The notes below the pieces were generated by a model. It made no database searches and was not told the origin of the DNA. It worked only from the letters and a program-made list of their open reading frames with translations. A DNA stretch of 64,000 nt from Allantophomopsis cytisporea (taxonomy: Eukaryota > Ascomycota > Leotiomycetes > Phacidiales > Phacidiaceae): positions 682,001 to 746,000 of the forward strand of contig CP103025.1 of the NCBI GenBank assembly GCA_024752435.1, in the 5' to 3' direction. Made by a program: the position numbers and the translations under genes. Below are positions 11,256 to 23,737 of this stretch, one piece after another; the first letter of the stretch is position 1, and each line of letters opens with the position of its first letter.

Positions 11256-11570
11256 GATATGCGACAGACTAATGGGATGGATGTGCGATTGAAAAGAGAG
11301 TCGAGATGTATTTTACTGCTATTTCCTCAAGTTCAATAATTTGATGTTCAACTTTCTTTCGACTCTGGGACTTTTGGACGCTAAGATTTCGGCAGGCTCT
11401 TATCAAATTCTTATCGACCAGCAAGCGGGCCTCTCCCACAAAAACATTTCCGGCAGAAACTGGAAGTCTATCGCAACCCGATCTCGAAAAACGATACATC
11501 CAAACACATTAAAAAAAAGAAAATCCTGGATTCTCTTCCGTACCGATTCAAGGCCGGAGGCACCGGCAAA
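11256..11570. promoter_or_regulatory. Shared divergent promoter of UTP7 and TSR1
   Basis: The 315 bp between the two start codons must hold the promoters and 5' leaders of both genes. It contains pyrimidine-rich and A-rich tracts (TTAAAAAAAAGAAAATCC near 11508-11526) but I see no exact PAC or RRPE box. Co-regulation is inferred from orientation and shared pathway. Confidence 0.55.
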
Positions 11571-14062
11571 ATGCCTACAAGTGTTGAGTCCCACTCGCAC
11601 AGAAACACGACAAAAACTTCTCACAAGCCCTTTAAGGCAAGAAAAGCCACCAAGGGCCAGTTAAAAGAGATATCCAAAGGTGAGGCCATCCCATGAGAGT
11701 TTCAGCAAATTTCTTAGTACTAACTGCTGTTATAGGCAAGGTTGAAGATGGAGGTCCTCGTAAATCTCCCCACCAACAAATGATGTCGAAAATGGAGCGC
11801 CGTAACCAGGCAAGACAAAAGCAGCAGACGAAACACAAGGAGCATATGCGGGAAGCGAGCGTATTTGCAGGACGCGATGGAGCCGCCAGAATTGTTGCAG
11901 TCATTCCATTATGTGAAGATGGAAATGCTGCGGCAGCTGTCCGCCAATTAAGCGGTAGTCTCGATATCGAAGTTGAAGTACCAGAGGAGGGCATTGTCCG
12001 CACCGAGATTGATCGATTCAAACAGAAGGTGCAATATGTGACCGTAAAGCGAGATCTCACAGCCTGCTTGGATGCTTGCAGAATTGCTGATTTTGTGGTC
12101 TTTATTCTCTCTCCGGATCAAGAGGTGGACAACTTGGGAGAGCTCATTCTTCGCAGCGTTGAAAGTCAGGGTCTTTCTACCTTGTTGACTGTGGTGCAGG
12201 GCCTTGACAAGATTCAGCCTGTCAAGAGACAGGCACAAGTCGCTGCTTCATTGAAGTCTTATATCACGCACTTCCACCCGGACCAAGAGAAAGTACACAA
12301 TCTTGATAATAGACAGGAATGTGCGAATATGATGCGCTCATTATGTACAACTACGCCAAAGGGTGTCAGATGGAGGGAGGACAGAAGTTGGATGCTCTTG
12401 GAAGATGTACAATGGCCAAGTACTGACTCTGAAAACGTCGTTGTTACCGGTGTTGTTCGAGGTAAGGGATTGAAGGCGGATAGATTGGTGCAAGTCGGAG
12501 ACTGGGGTGATTTCCAGATTGAAAAAATCACCGCTGCACCATTACCCTCTACAAAGCGAGCACGAACTGAGCATATGACTATCGATGGAGCACAGACTGA
12601 AAACGTCCTTGAAACCCCTACCGAAGATCAGGATGACTTAGCAGAACTGGCTCCTGAAGAGGCCATGATGGATGACATTGACGCTGGTATGTCAGTGGCT
12701 ACACAGGACAAACGAGGCGTACTCTTGGATGATCATCATTATTTCTCAGATGATGAGACTCACGTTCCCGCGAAGCCAAAGCGACTGCCTAAAGGGACAT
12801 CCAATTACCAGGCTGCATGGTTCCTCGGTGATATGTCAGAAGATGGTTCCGATTATGAAGATGTAGATGAACAGGGTGACATGAACATGGACATTCCAGC
12901 ACTGCCCATGGATGGTGTGGAGGGTTTTGCACCCCGTGAGCCAACAGAAGCTGCACCATCTGAGTATCCACAGTCAGAAATGTTCATCGACCGTGCTGCA
13001 GAGGAAGAGGCCGAGCAACTAGCAGCTTTCAGAGCAAGAAAAGGGGATGAGGCTGAAGAAGACTTGGAATTCCCAGATGAAATCGAACTTCATCCACAGG
13101 TCTTGGCAAGAGAACGTTTGGCTAGATATCGTGGGCTGAAGAGCTTGCGAACGAGTACCTGGGAAGAAGATGAGGACAAAGCTCATGAGCCTGAGGATTG
13201 GCGCAGACTTCTGCAAATCGTTGACTACAAGTCTGCGCGAAGCGCTGCAGCCCGCGAAGCATTGATCGGAGGTATTCCACAAGGCACCCGCGTGTCAGTT
13301 CACCTGAGAAATGTGCCCTTGTCACTTAAGGATTCCTTCAATCCAACCCAGCCACTCACTCTTTTCTCGCTCCTTCGTCATGAGCACAAGCGAGCTGTGC
13401 TCAATTTCAATGTGACATTGAGCTCTGATTATCCAGCACCAATCAGATCCAAGGAAGAGATGGTGATACAGTGTGGTCCTCGTCGCTTTGTCATTCATCC
13501 TCTGTTCTCTCAGGGGGGCAACACCCCCAATGATGTGCACAAATTCGACCGTTTCCTTCACCCAGGACGTTCGGCCATTGCTACTTTTGTTGGTCCATTG
13601 ACATGGGGTTCTGTTCCAACTCTTTTCTTCAAGCGCCCAGTGTATGCACCAGGCATTGCTGATGAGGAGAAGCTACCACTTGAGCTGATCGCTACCGGTA
13701 CATCTCTTCCACCCTCCTCTTCTCGCGTTATTGCTAAGCGCATCATCCTCACTGGACATCCATATAAGATCCACAAGAAGCTTGTTACCATCCGCTACAT
13801 GTTTTTCAACCGTGAGGATGTGGAGTGGTTCAAGGCTTTGCAGTTATGGACCAAGAGAGGAAGAAGTGGTTTCATTAAGGAAAGTCTGGGTACGCATGGA
13901 TACTTCAAGGCCACTTTCGATGGCAGAATCAACCCACAAGATTCAGTTGGTGTCAGCTTGTATAAACGTGTTTTCCCAAGAAATGCGAGGGCGTGGAGGG
14001 GCGACTTGGAGGATGTCCCTGAGTTGGTTGAAGGAGCAGGAGAAATCGAAATGGCAGACTAG
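11571..14062 (+). CDS. TSR1: 40S ribosome maturation factor Tsr1
   Basis: Exon 1 is 11571-11679 and exon 2 is 11736-14062. They are joined across a 56-nt intron with a GTGAGG donor and a textbook TACTAAC branch site at 11718. The product is 811 aa. Tsr1 is a GTPase-like assembly factor on late pre-40S particles. The basic N-terminus (HKPFKARKATKGQLK) is typical. The GTPase-fold region at about 75-240 lacks a normal P-loop, as known for Tsr1. An AARP2CN-like segment (about 245-330) and a long acidic linker (about 340-480) follow. The C-terminal Bms1/Tsr1 domain includes SKEEMVIQCGPRRF and FKATFDGRINPQDSVG. The start was chosen because the first exon supplies the conserved N-terminus that is absent from the long frame. 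Confidence 0.95.
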
Positions 14063-14315
14063 AGTATCAACGATCGAGCTTTGCTTTACATACAGATACC
14101 TGCACAATTAGCTGATGAGGCACGAATTTAGGCGTTAATCCAATTGGAAATATTTAACATTCAGCAGTGATAATAAATAACTCGACTGCTAAGATAATAT
14201 ATAAATAACCTGACTCCCCACCATATACCATCATCCGACAAAAACCAAGCTGAAATTAGATTCGATAATATGACTCCAGTGCCCAATCCCGTTTTCATAC
14301 CAAGCCAACGAATAT

Positions 14316-16640
14316 TTACTTCTTCCTTGAGGCATGAACCGTCTCGATGATTGTGTCAACAACGCTTGGGTCGGACAGCTATTATTGATGTTAGATGTGA
14401 TTATTGATATTAGGATAGGGCAACATACCGTGGATGTGTCACCAAGTTGGTCTTCCTCACCTGCAAGAATCTTCCTGAGGATTCTTCGCATAATCTTACC
14501 ACTTCGTGTCTTTGGCAAATCTGGTACCACGAAGATAGCCTTTGGAGCAGCAAAGGGTCCAATGCTCTTTCTGACTTGGAGGATAAGATCCTTTCGTAAC
14601 TGATCACTCAATTCATTTCCGTCCTTGATAGACACGAAAGCGTTAACAGCCTGACCGGTCAGTTCATCACTGATACCGACGACTGCAGCCTCGGCAACAG
14701 CGTGATGCTCGATCAAAGCAGCTTCAATTTCGGCAGTGGAAAGTCGATGTCCAGAAACGTTAACAACATCGTCGACACGGCCCCGAATCCAGTAGTAACC
14801 CTCGTGGTCACGTCCAGCACCATCACCAGTGAACTAGAAAGTGTTAGTGGGGATGTTCCCATGGCTATAAGAAGAGGTTCCATACATAGTAGCCCTTGTA
14901 GACATTTAAGTAGGTGTCCATGTAGCGCTTGTGGGCGCCCCAAACAGTACGAGCCATACTTGGCCATGGTTGTTTGAACGCCAGGACACCTTCAACATCG
15001 TTTCCATGAATCTCCTCACCAGATACAGGATCGATAATCGCAGGCTCAATGCCGAAGAATGGAAGGGAAGCACTCCCTGGCTTAGTTGGGGTAACACCTG
15101 CCAATGGTGTTATAACATTGGAACCTGTCTCAGTTTGCCAGTATGTCTATAACATTTATCAGTATGTTTCGGCTGGGAAGCTATCTTTTTCGCACTTACA
15201 TCAACAACATGTGCTTCCTCCTTTCCAACGATTTCAAAGTACCACTTCCAGACTTCAGCAGCGATCGGCTCTCCTACAGATCCCAACACTCTCAAATGTT
15301 TCATCTGCGCCTTTACATGCTCGTCACCAGCACGCTTGAGAAGTCTCAAAGCAGTTGGAGCGACATAGAATTGAGTAACCTTATGCTTCTCGATAACATC
15401 CCAGTAACGAGAGAAGTTCGGATAAGCTGGTGTACCCTCAAAAACAACGGTAGCAACCCCGAGCAGAAGAGGCGCGTAAACGACATATGTGTGCCCAGTA
15501 ATCCATCCTACGTCACCACCACAGAAGTAAGTATCGCCATCATGAATGTCGAAGACATATTTTCCGGTTGCTGCCGCACCAAGCAGGTATCCTGCAGTCG
15601 AGTGCATAACACCCTTTGGCTTTCCGGTTGAGCCGGAGGTGTAGAGAAGAAAGAGCGGATCCTCAGAGTTCATTGGCTCTGGAGCAATGTAGTTTGGCCA
15701 CTTCTCAACCTCCTCGTGCCACCACCAATCACGGCCTTTGGTCATTGGAACGTCTGAGCCAGTTCTCTTGTAGACCAAGCAGTGAGTGACATCGGGGCAT
15801 TGCTTCAGGGCATCATCGACGATCTTCTTTGTGCTGATAACCTTTCCGCCTCTCTTTCCCTCATCGGTGGTGATAACGACCTTGGATTGAGCGTCAATGA
15901 CCCGGTCACGGAGAGAGTCGGATGAGAATCCAGCAAAGACCACGGAATGCACTGCGCCGATGCGAGCACAGGCCAGGAAGGCAATCACAGCCTCTGGGAT
16001 CATAGGGAGGTAGATTGCAACAGTGTCGCCCTTCTTAACTCCCATCTGCTTCAGGACGAATGCGGTGCGGCAGACTTCGCGAAGAAGTTCTCCGTAAGAA
16101 AGTGTTCGGCCATCAGATGCCTCGTCCGCCTCATAGATAATGGCTGGCGCATCTGGGTTCTTGAAAGCATGGCGGTCGACACAGTTGAAAGAAGCGTTCA
16201 ATTGGCCCTCAAGGAACCAGGCATTGTCGCCATTGCTTAGACTGCCAGAATGAACGGTTTGGAAATCCTTCTGCCAAGAAAGAAGATCGCGGGCCATCTT
16301 GCCCCAGAACTTAGAAGGCTCGGTGATGGATTCTTTATATAATTTTTGGTACTCCTCAATGCCGCTCAAATGCGGCTTGCTTGGGTGCTCTAAGTCATTA
16401 TCAGCTTATGTTCCTCTTCAATAAATTACTTTTGCGCCGAACGTCGAAAGATTTCGGTGCAGAGTGCTGTGTGGAAAGTCTTACTTTCGAACATCTTTCT
16501 CGGAGGATCTGCAAGGTAAACAGTCAGTACTCAGCGTGCCATAAGCGCAGAGAAAACAGGCAGTACTGACGGAATGTGTCGACCTGGTGGGCTTCCGCCA
16601 CCACCGGGTTGATAGGAGGCTGAACCGAACCTTCAGACAT
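14316..16640 (-). CDS. Acetyl-CoA synthetase
   Basis: Six exons: 16640-16571, 16508-16485, 16389-15200, 15146-14886, 14833-14429 and 14378-14316. They encode 670 aa, the usual fungal length (FacA/ACS1 family). The enzyme makes acetyl-CoA from acetate, ATP and CoA through an acetyl-adenylate. Visible motifs are the AMP-binding loop [11 protein letters not shown] (about 281-291), YWQTETGS (430-437), the hinge/adenylate region [19 protein letters not shown], and the C-terminal [10 protein letters not shown] with the regulatory and catalytic lysine. Exon 2 is a 24-nt micro-exon coding for PPRKMFE, and exon 6 adds only 20 codons. All phases close. The 3' end converges with TSR1. No peroxisomal PTS1 is seen; the C-terminus is ASRKK, so the enzyme is probably cytosolic/nuclear. 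Confidence 0.95.
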
Positions 16641-17330
16641 GTTGATTGAGTTGTTGGAGTTGTCGTTGTAAGAGGTTTGGAAATTGTTGTGCTGCACGGC
16701 GCGATAGTTATAAATGTTTGTTTCACTGCGGGGTATGCCGCCGGTCACGCAGTGGGAAATGTCCTTCAAAAGAGGGGTCCACAGCAAAATATTGCCTTTT
16801 CGCAGCGCTAATCGAGGAGAACAACGCGGAATGATTAGCTGACTGGAGGAGATGGTTAATCTATGAAGAGTCGGCGACGATAAGCCAAGAGGAATAAGCA
16901 AGTAAGGTAGGTAGGATGAATAATAGGACAGGCTTTGTTTGTGTGAGTGTGAATTGCCAACGTATGAGAGGGTAGTAACAACACAATAAATAAATGGTTG
17001 GCTGTGTCAGATGGATTTGTGTTGAGTTATGTGTGGGTGGGGAGGGGCACACAGGTATTAGATATATACCTAGCAGGACTATGAATTATGTTATGAGTAC
17101 CTATGTATGATGTTCTCTCAACTTACAAAAAAGGTCTTGCAACCTTGCTTAGACGCTTATTCGAGTGCTCCGTGTGCGGATCGAGGGGGAGAATTGAAAT
17201 CACAGAGACATGCGTACCTTGGTTAAGGTGATGATGGTTACGGAGTAAAGCAAGTGGCTGTGGCCTCGATGTGTACCCGACCCGACTTTACCTTTGGCTG
17301 ATGTTGTTGTCTCTTGTGTGTTTCCTCTTT

Positions 17331-17364
17331 CTCCTCCTCCTCCTCCTCCTCCTCCTCCTCCTCT
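17331..17364. repeat. (CTC)n trinucleotide repeat
   Basis: About 11 copies of CTC/TCC. A (TCTG)n/(GTCT)n stretch follows at about 17424-17446. Confidence 0.85.
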
Positions 17365-17909
17365 CCGCTTATCATTGTGTTTTATCTTTCTACATCCAGG
17401 ATATCTCTTCCCTCTATATGTGTTTGTCTGTCTGTCTGTCTGTCTATGTATTTGCTACACCTACCTGTATCTCCGTACACATCTCTTCTGCCTCCCCTTC
17501 GCATCTTTCGGCATAGGTCTTGAAGTGCATACCTTTAGATTTTGTGTAGTGATACCCTTGCTTCTGCGTCCCTACTATGTGCTCCTTAGCTGCAGCTCTC
17601 CCCACGTAAACCGCATGCGTGCTCCATGGTCAAGGATACAAATCCAGCTATCCCGAGGCCTGTCATTCGTTGGTGGATGGGACAGCAACAGGGCGAACGG
17701 GTAGCGTCAGACGCGATGTCCAGTTGAGAGCCCTTCATTTGCAGTAGACGCCAATTCCTTCTTCCCTCAGTCCGAAGCCTTTCCGCACCGAGTGTCTTCA
17801 ATAGTGTGATTGCTTGGCTAACGGACAACAAGTGCTGTTTTATGCGTGCTCACACTATACACCTGACACCTCAGAACGATAACCCCTCTACTCTCAAGCT
17901 CTCACTGTA

Positions 17910-17913
<4 letters not shown>

Positions 17914-17987
<74 letters not shown>
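17914..17987. repeat. (CT)n microsatellite
   Basis: An uninterrupted run of about 37 CT dinucleotides, the longest simple repeat in the window. Confidence 0.95.
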
Positions 17988-17990
<3 letters not shown>

Positions 17991-20900
17991 CGTAGAAGAT
18001 ATTGGTCCATCTGTTCTACTAGTGTTCTAGAATGACGAGCAAGTGTGGAAAAGTATCGTCAACAGCCAAAAATGTGCACATGTTCATATACTCCATACCA
18101 TATTAGATACCGTATGGAAAGGGGTCAAGAAAGCGTGCAGGCTTTAACGTCAGAAAGATAAAAGAATGCAGAAGAGAAGCACCAGATTGTGTTGATCGAC
18201 TGCTCCGGTCCTACATGCATCATACCTACACAGTACATACATACGCAGTACGTACCTGCTGCCCTGCACATACTTGTATGTACATATGTATATATCATAC
18301 CTATGTGCATGTAAATACCCAACCGGAAGACTCTCTGTATGTCCGTCCACACGAAGACAGTAAATCATGCCTGATCATATCCTTGACAGCTTTCGTTCTG
18401 TTGGTATTTGGTGAAATAATTACGGGTCTAGAAGCTACATGGGGGCGACTTGTCTTTCTGTTTCAACGTGCGACGATAGGATTAGCTTTACAGTAGTCCA
18501 GGGCCTCGTGCACTGGTTGGGGGACTTACGGAGCAACCAGCGCGGCACTGGAAAGGTGTGAAATGAAAATGATACTCTCTCACCAATTCATAGTACATAG
18601 TATATACTCAATGGATATGTCTTCACCGTCAATCCGCTGGCTAAACCTTGCCCATCCCAATTGAATTGGATTGAATTGCAAATCATCACATTCGAGCTTG
18701 CTATCTTCAAACCTTTGTAGCCACTCTCAACCTTACATGACACCGACCCAATGGACGATGTAACATTGTAAATCCTATCCATACACAGAACATCAACTTC
18801 GGCTGTCAGGTAGTATGGACACTACCTACGTAGATACAGTACAGTACAACCAAGTACCGGAAACTTGCCCGGCAAGCACTGCATACATCAATGGGTAGAT
18901 TTGTATGTAGGTACATAGTACATACATGTTGTACTCGCCTCTAGTGTGCTGTCGAGGGCCCTCGCTTTCCACAGGGAAGACATTGTAGATTTGTTGTTCG
19001 AACTGTATGGATATAGTTATCCTCATCCTCAGACCACCGAATAGTACCTTTACTCCAAAATGTTTCATTGAGCGATCTCGGTGTATGGATGTTAGAATGA
19101 GCATAGCATGATAGCATGTCAGCATGTGCGGAGTTCACAATGTACAGAGCAACTCCGGAGCAGAATTCCAATCACTTTTAAGTGATTATCCCGACTCTTC
19201 TGCCTCTTGTTCCATTATCCCGAGATAGTGATTCCAACAAACGGCCGGGATTGAAATTAATGCGTTTGTCCTCGGCCCTCTTGGCTGACGAGGGCCCGAG
19301 GGCTTCATTCTCGCCCTCCGGTATGCAGTATTCCTAGCTATGTGTGGATGGATACGTGAACCTTACTCACCCTTGGCCTGCTCCTGCTGCTGTCAATCCG
19401 CAGAACCGTCTCCGCGGTGGCGCGCGGGGACGGACAGATGGGCTGGTAGCAAAATCTTATTCTACATGGTTGACAAGGCGGCTGACTTCGAGCACACCAC
19501 CAAAGTTTAACTGCGTTATCATCGTTGCCAATGGATTACTCACGAAAACTGATCGGTGTCAACAGTCGATATACGCACTCTACCATAGCTCGGTATCAGC
19601 TCCGGGCTGCTCCAACGTTTCCTGTGATTCATTCCTCTTGATTCTGTATTGCAGGTTGTCTTCTTGTCTGGGTAGCATCGCGCATCACCAATATACCACC
19701 AGTGCGTAGGACCTTATGATGTCGTTCTTTGTCCTCACTTACTTGGGTCCTTTACCAATTCACCCTTGGCGTTCTCCTCCAGCCTACAATAGTCGTCCAT
19801 AGCAGCTTTATGATTGGCTTTATTTCTTCTTCAGTATGACGGTATCCGAATGAGGAAGTTCTCTGGTATCATGCGTAGGTACTTACCTTTCCCCATGGGG
19901 TGTGAGGCTGTAATACTTGAGACCACGGGGTCAATTCTTCTGACTTGTTCGTTCAGCCACGCATGACCAAATCATTCAAATACTTCCATATTCATTATTG
20001 TAATGGAAGCTGTCCACATACTAAAGCATTAAAATAAATATGGTTATCTGAGTGGTCGACCTCCTTACAATTTCAGCTCCCCTCGTACTCCCCTCCTTTG
20101 ACGTGCTCTAGAATTCGCGTCGAACGGTCCAATAGCTCTATTGATTGATAAGGTGAGGTGGTACGGTACCTACGTACTGCATCATGCATTATCTAGATCA
20201 CTCCCACGGTATTGGAATAATTTGTACCTCATAGCTAATAGGCTCGTGATGGGTTGGTTGAAAGATGCACCAGCACATATAAATCATCGTATTAACATTG
20301 AGGACACGACACTGATCCAATTGGAAGTACATAATAGAAGGCGTTCACGCTGAGTGATTTAATGTATCAAGGGGGTTCACATCCTTGCCGGAAATTTCCA
20401 CTCGGAAGAAAAAAAAAATCAAGAGCTAGAATATCGATCGATGTCTCGTGTCTCTCAACCAAAAACTATTTCAACCACAGTCGATTAAATTCCTAACGAC
20501 ATTGCCGAAGTGCCGCACATCCTCTGCCGAGATCGGGATTGAAGTTCAACGACAGTTGCAAGCTTTACAGTAGTATTCATGAATATTACTTACTTGCGTA
20601 CACTGCTGTACCATATAACTATGTACATTGTTTCTACATATCTTCCCAAGTTATGTGTATGTATCATTAGCCATATACTTTGTTAAATACAATATTCTGT
20701 GCTCAAGCTATCGAAAGCATATCAGACTCTGTGAGTGAGTATCCCTGGTGTCACTTTCCGGATTTCAACCAAGACAAAATCCTGTATGGGATTAAATGTA
20801 CGAAGGGCTCAGCCAAAGGTAAGCATCCCGGTATCATTGACGAACTATCAATCACGATATTACTTCAGTTGGGGTATTCCCAAGCACCGAAGAAGCATTT

Positions 20901-21319
20901 AAGTTAAGTCAATCTCGAAGACTGTAGAATATATCTATTGATGACCGTACTCCGTACAAGTAGATGCCTACTTCAAGTTTGCTGAATTCATCGAAATGAT
21001 AATTTAAAATCAGAGCACTCTTGATCTTTCCTTTCAAGAGTTAACAATTCCTCCCATTTACCTTTTAGAAGCATTACAAGTAGTCTACTACGATTATTCG
21101 AATGAAAAGAAATAGTATTATTAACGTTATGCCTGAGGATAGGGGCTTTGCCTCTTCACGAACTCGCCTGGTCGATGTGCCTTACGTCACTTGCAGCAAA
21201 TACATATACATACGTAGATACACTACTCAGCATGATTTTTGTAATTGCCAACCCATTGACAATCAAGTCGGTTTCTAAAAAATCAGAAGCTTTTCTTCCT
21301 TGTTTTCAATTTTTCAATT

Positions 21320-21818
21320 ATGTCTCAAGCGACGAACACCAAGCTTATGAGCACTGAAGCTGGTGGCGAGCAGACCCAGTATGGAATATATAGAGTTCAT
21401 AATATTTTGAAGCAATATCTAATGTTCAATTAGATATGAAGGAGTAAACACCTTCACAAAACCTCATGCTAAAGAAGGTGGGCAATTCAAGGGTACGTTT
21501 ATCGTATAAACATGTCATCTCATTGGTAATATATAATTAGTCAAGTACAACTGCTGATCGAGTCGTCATGCAGACAATTCGACCAGCGAAGCTACAACAC
21601 AAGCGCAGCAGGACAAAACAGATCGTGGTGAGAGAACTGCGGAGAATGTTAGATATGGAGAGGCTATTAGTGAACATGGATTTGGAGGTGAGACTTTGGG
21701 AAATAAGGGCTCTGCGCAACAAGGTGGCTATGGCAGAACAGAGGGCATCGAGGACGATGGCGTGAAACAGTCAAGAAGAGAACAAGGATATGGAGGAGGC
21801 AGTGGCGTGGGCGCATGA
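21320..21818 (+). CDS. Small hydrophilic Gly/Gln-rich protein
   Basis: Three short exons (21320-21378, 21434-21492, 21574-21818) assemble to 120 aa; none is long enough to stand out alone. Donors are GTATGG and GTACGT, acceptors TTAG and GCAG, and all phases close. The product starts MSQATNTKLMSTEAGGEQTQ and continues with YEGVNTFTKPHAKEGGQFK. It ends in Gly-rich repeats around Tyr-Gly (AISEHGFGGETL, QQGGYGRTEG, EQGYGGGSGVGA). It has no cysteine, almost no hydrophobic core and many charged residues, so it is probably disordered, like hydrophilin or stress-induced small proteins. No family name is assigned. It is convergent with RFC5, whose stop lies 189 bp downstream. Confidence 0.68.
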
Positions 21819-22006
21819 TTGTGTGTAGAAGGATCAAAATCAACTCTCTCACTAAACCTTTCTGAAGGCTCATGAATTGTATTTGGAGCTACAATGCCGA
21901 AGAAGCTATAAAAACAGTTGGCTTCAATAACACACAACCGTCCCTCCCATTTCCATCCAATACGCTCTTGGTTCCTAAAACGCCTGTTACTAGCCAGCTA
22001 ATCATA

Positions 22007-23176
22007 TCAAAGTTCCATCGTCATCAAATAGGTCTCGTAAATTCTCATGAATTTGGCAACGAATGCTTCAAGATGGAAGACAACCTTTGTGCCCATCCTA
22101 ATTCTGTGTTCATAGAAAGCAGACCATTTGATGACCTCGGCTTTAAGGTCATCATCAATGAGTGGAATAAGTTTGAAGGTCAAGGTCTTAAGAATGGTTG
22201 TCGGTGGAATGCAGTGGGTAAGAAGATCGTATAATTTTGCGCGGACTTGAAGGATACAAGAAGGTGAGCGATCATCTACGACTTCCTGCGCAATCTGACC
22301 TATCAGGGCCTCCCAGTCTGGTGGTGGAATAGGTGTGGAATCCGTCACTTTCTCACTGTAATGACAAATATTAGTATTTGTAGATAAGCAAAAGGATTTT
22401 GGGACAAGAGCATACTTCTGTGCATGTACTGCTTCGAACATAAGTAGCGCCCTACGAAGATTTCTCCCACTCTCCATGGCAATTTTCTTATTCAGATTTT
22501 CAGCTACAGCCCAGCCCTCCTTGTTGCCCGACTTCGCAAGTACATCACAGATTTCACTTTCTGTAGGAGCTGGAACCCTCACAAGCAGCGTTCTTGATCG
22601 GATTGGAGCGATTATATTGGCAGTCGAGTTCGCCAATAGAATTAGCCTCAAGTTCGGCGAGTATTTCTCCATAGTTCTTCTCAATGCTGCTTGGGCATCT
22701 CTTGTCAAATGCTCTGCCTCATTGATAACAACAACCTTGAATTTTTGCTTCGCACTCTGATCGACTTGTTGAGTCTGTGCGACCTCCTTCAATAAATCCT
22801 GGACAACGACCCGATCATAGTTTCCGACATCTGATGGTGTGATTTCGAGGTGATAGACCGAGGCGACGATGTTGAATTCCAGTTTCCGATTGCTAGTGGT
22901 CTGGAAAACACGCGAATCGATCTTGATTTTTTCAACTCCAGGTCCATATAGTTCTTTCAGTGTTGCTACAATTCGAGTCTTCTTGCCAGCTCCGGAGGGT
23001 CCATAGACCAAAAGGTGCGGGAAATCTCCACTCTGTGCCTGCAATTGATGTTAGCTGGTATTCTAGTTGAGAGTCTGAAACAAACATACCAGTGATCTCA
23101 GACGTTCTGAGAGATCTGAATGATATGTCAGGGCATCCAGAGATCTGGGACGGTGTTTATCGACAAGTAATGCCAT
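22007..23176 (-). CDS. RFC5: Replication factor C small subunit (Rfc5 / human RFC3 type)
   Basis: Three exons (23176-23090, 23038-22416, 22355-22007) give 352 aa. The RFC clamp loader opens PCNA and loads it on primer-template DNA. The first 29 codons (MALLVDKHRPRSLDALTYH) carry the RFC box. The Walker A motif GPSGAGKKT lies at 42-50. The Walker B position reads INEAEHL, the degenerate form typical of this subunit rather than DEAD, so it probably does not hydrolyse ATP efficiently. The SRC-like motif is IRSR. Intron 2 (60 nt, 22356-22415) is a multiple of three without stop codons, so unspliced RNA would still be translated with a 20-residue insert. The chosen model removes it because the flanking sequence joins as in the family. 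Confidence 0.94.
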
Positions 23177-23737
23177 TCTTTGGTGGTGTAATCGATCAAT
23201 GAGATACTGTATAAAGTATGTTGAATGTGAAATGTCGACCCAAAGATTTGGGGCGACGCGAAGCGCGTATAGTGGAAAGTCGCGTCGGGGCTCAGGGTGC
23301 CTTAGGTATGACGTTCAGCAGAAGATGTTCACTGCCTGCTGCGCTGGCCATCAGGCCGCTAGGCTGTCGCGATTAGATACATTAGTACCTGGCCAACATA
23401 GTGGGCAGGATCGTGTCAACAAAGCAGTGCATAGACGTTGATCCGTGTGCAGCAAGAACCAGGAACAACAAGCACACAATTAAAGCGTTCATGAATACAG
23501 TCTCTTCCTCTCATCCTACATCTGCACTCTCTTCTGCTACATTCGCTCATAATCACGAATTACCATCTTTTGCACGCTTTGAAGCCTCGTTGCTATCCGC
23601 TCCACATTCGCATCTGTACAGAAGGGTCAGAAGTACATAAGTTGTGAGTGAGAGTTCTACACATTCTTATCTAGTCACCCAGCTAACCAATGGAATGTTC
23701 ATAAGGCACGCAAAAAATACAGTGTCTTGTTGAAATT
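23177..23737. promoter_or_regulatory. Divergent intergenic region RFC5 / MOB1
   Basis: The 561 bp between the start codons of RFC5 (minus) and MOB1 (plus) hold both promoters. Sequence just after the RFC5 start includes GCGACGCGAAGCGCG and CGCGTCG words at about 23250-23290. These contain the ACGCG/CGCGT cores that cell-cycle MBF-type factors recognise; the regulatory role is inference. Confidence 0.45.

Larger units (their letters stand above)
16641..21319. other. Gene-poor 4.7-kb stretch
   Basis: No frame here combines length, composition and splice signals well enough to be called a gene. The longest (19344-19709) is Ser/Thr/Arg-rich and unconvincing. The stretch contains simple repeats (17331-17364, 17424-17446, 17914-17987), TACATA/TACGTA words at 18215-18320 and 18820-18925, and a pyrimidine-rich leader upstream of the acetyl-CoA synthetase start. 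Non-coding transcripts cannot be excluded. Confidence 0.5.

Noticed and set aside
18215..18320. Repeated TACATAC words as a possible CRISPR-like or tandem array
   Set aside because: Units are irregular, without constant spacers, and the genome is eukaryotic; low-complexity DNA.
19344..19709. 121-codon plus-strand frame in the gene-poor stretch
   Set aside because: Ser/Arg/Cys mixture without hydrophobic periodicity or splice partners; not supported as a gene.
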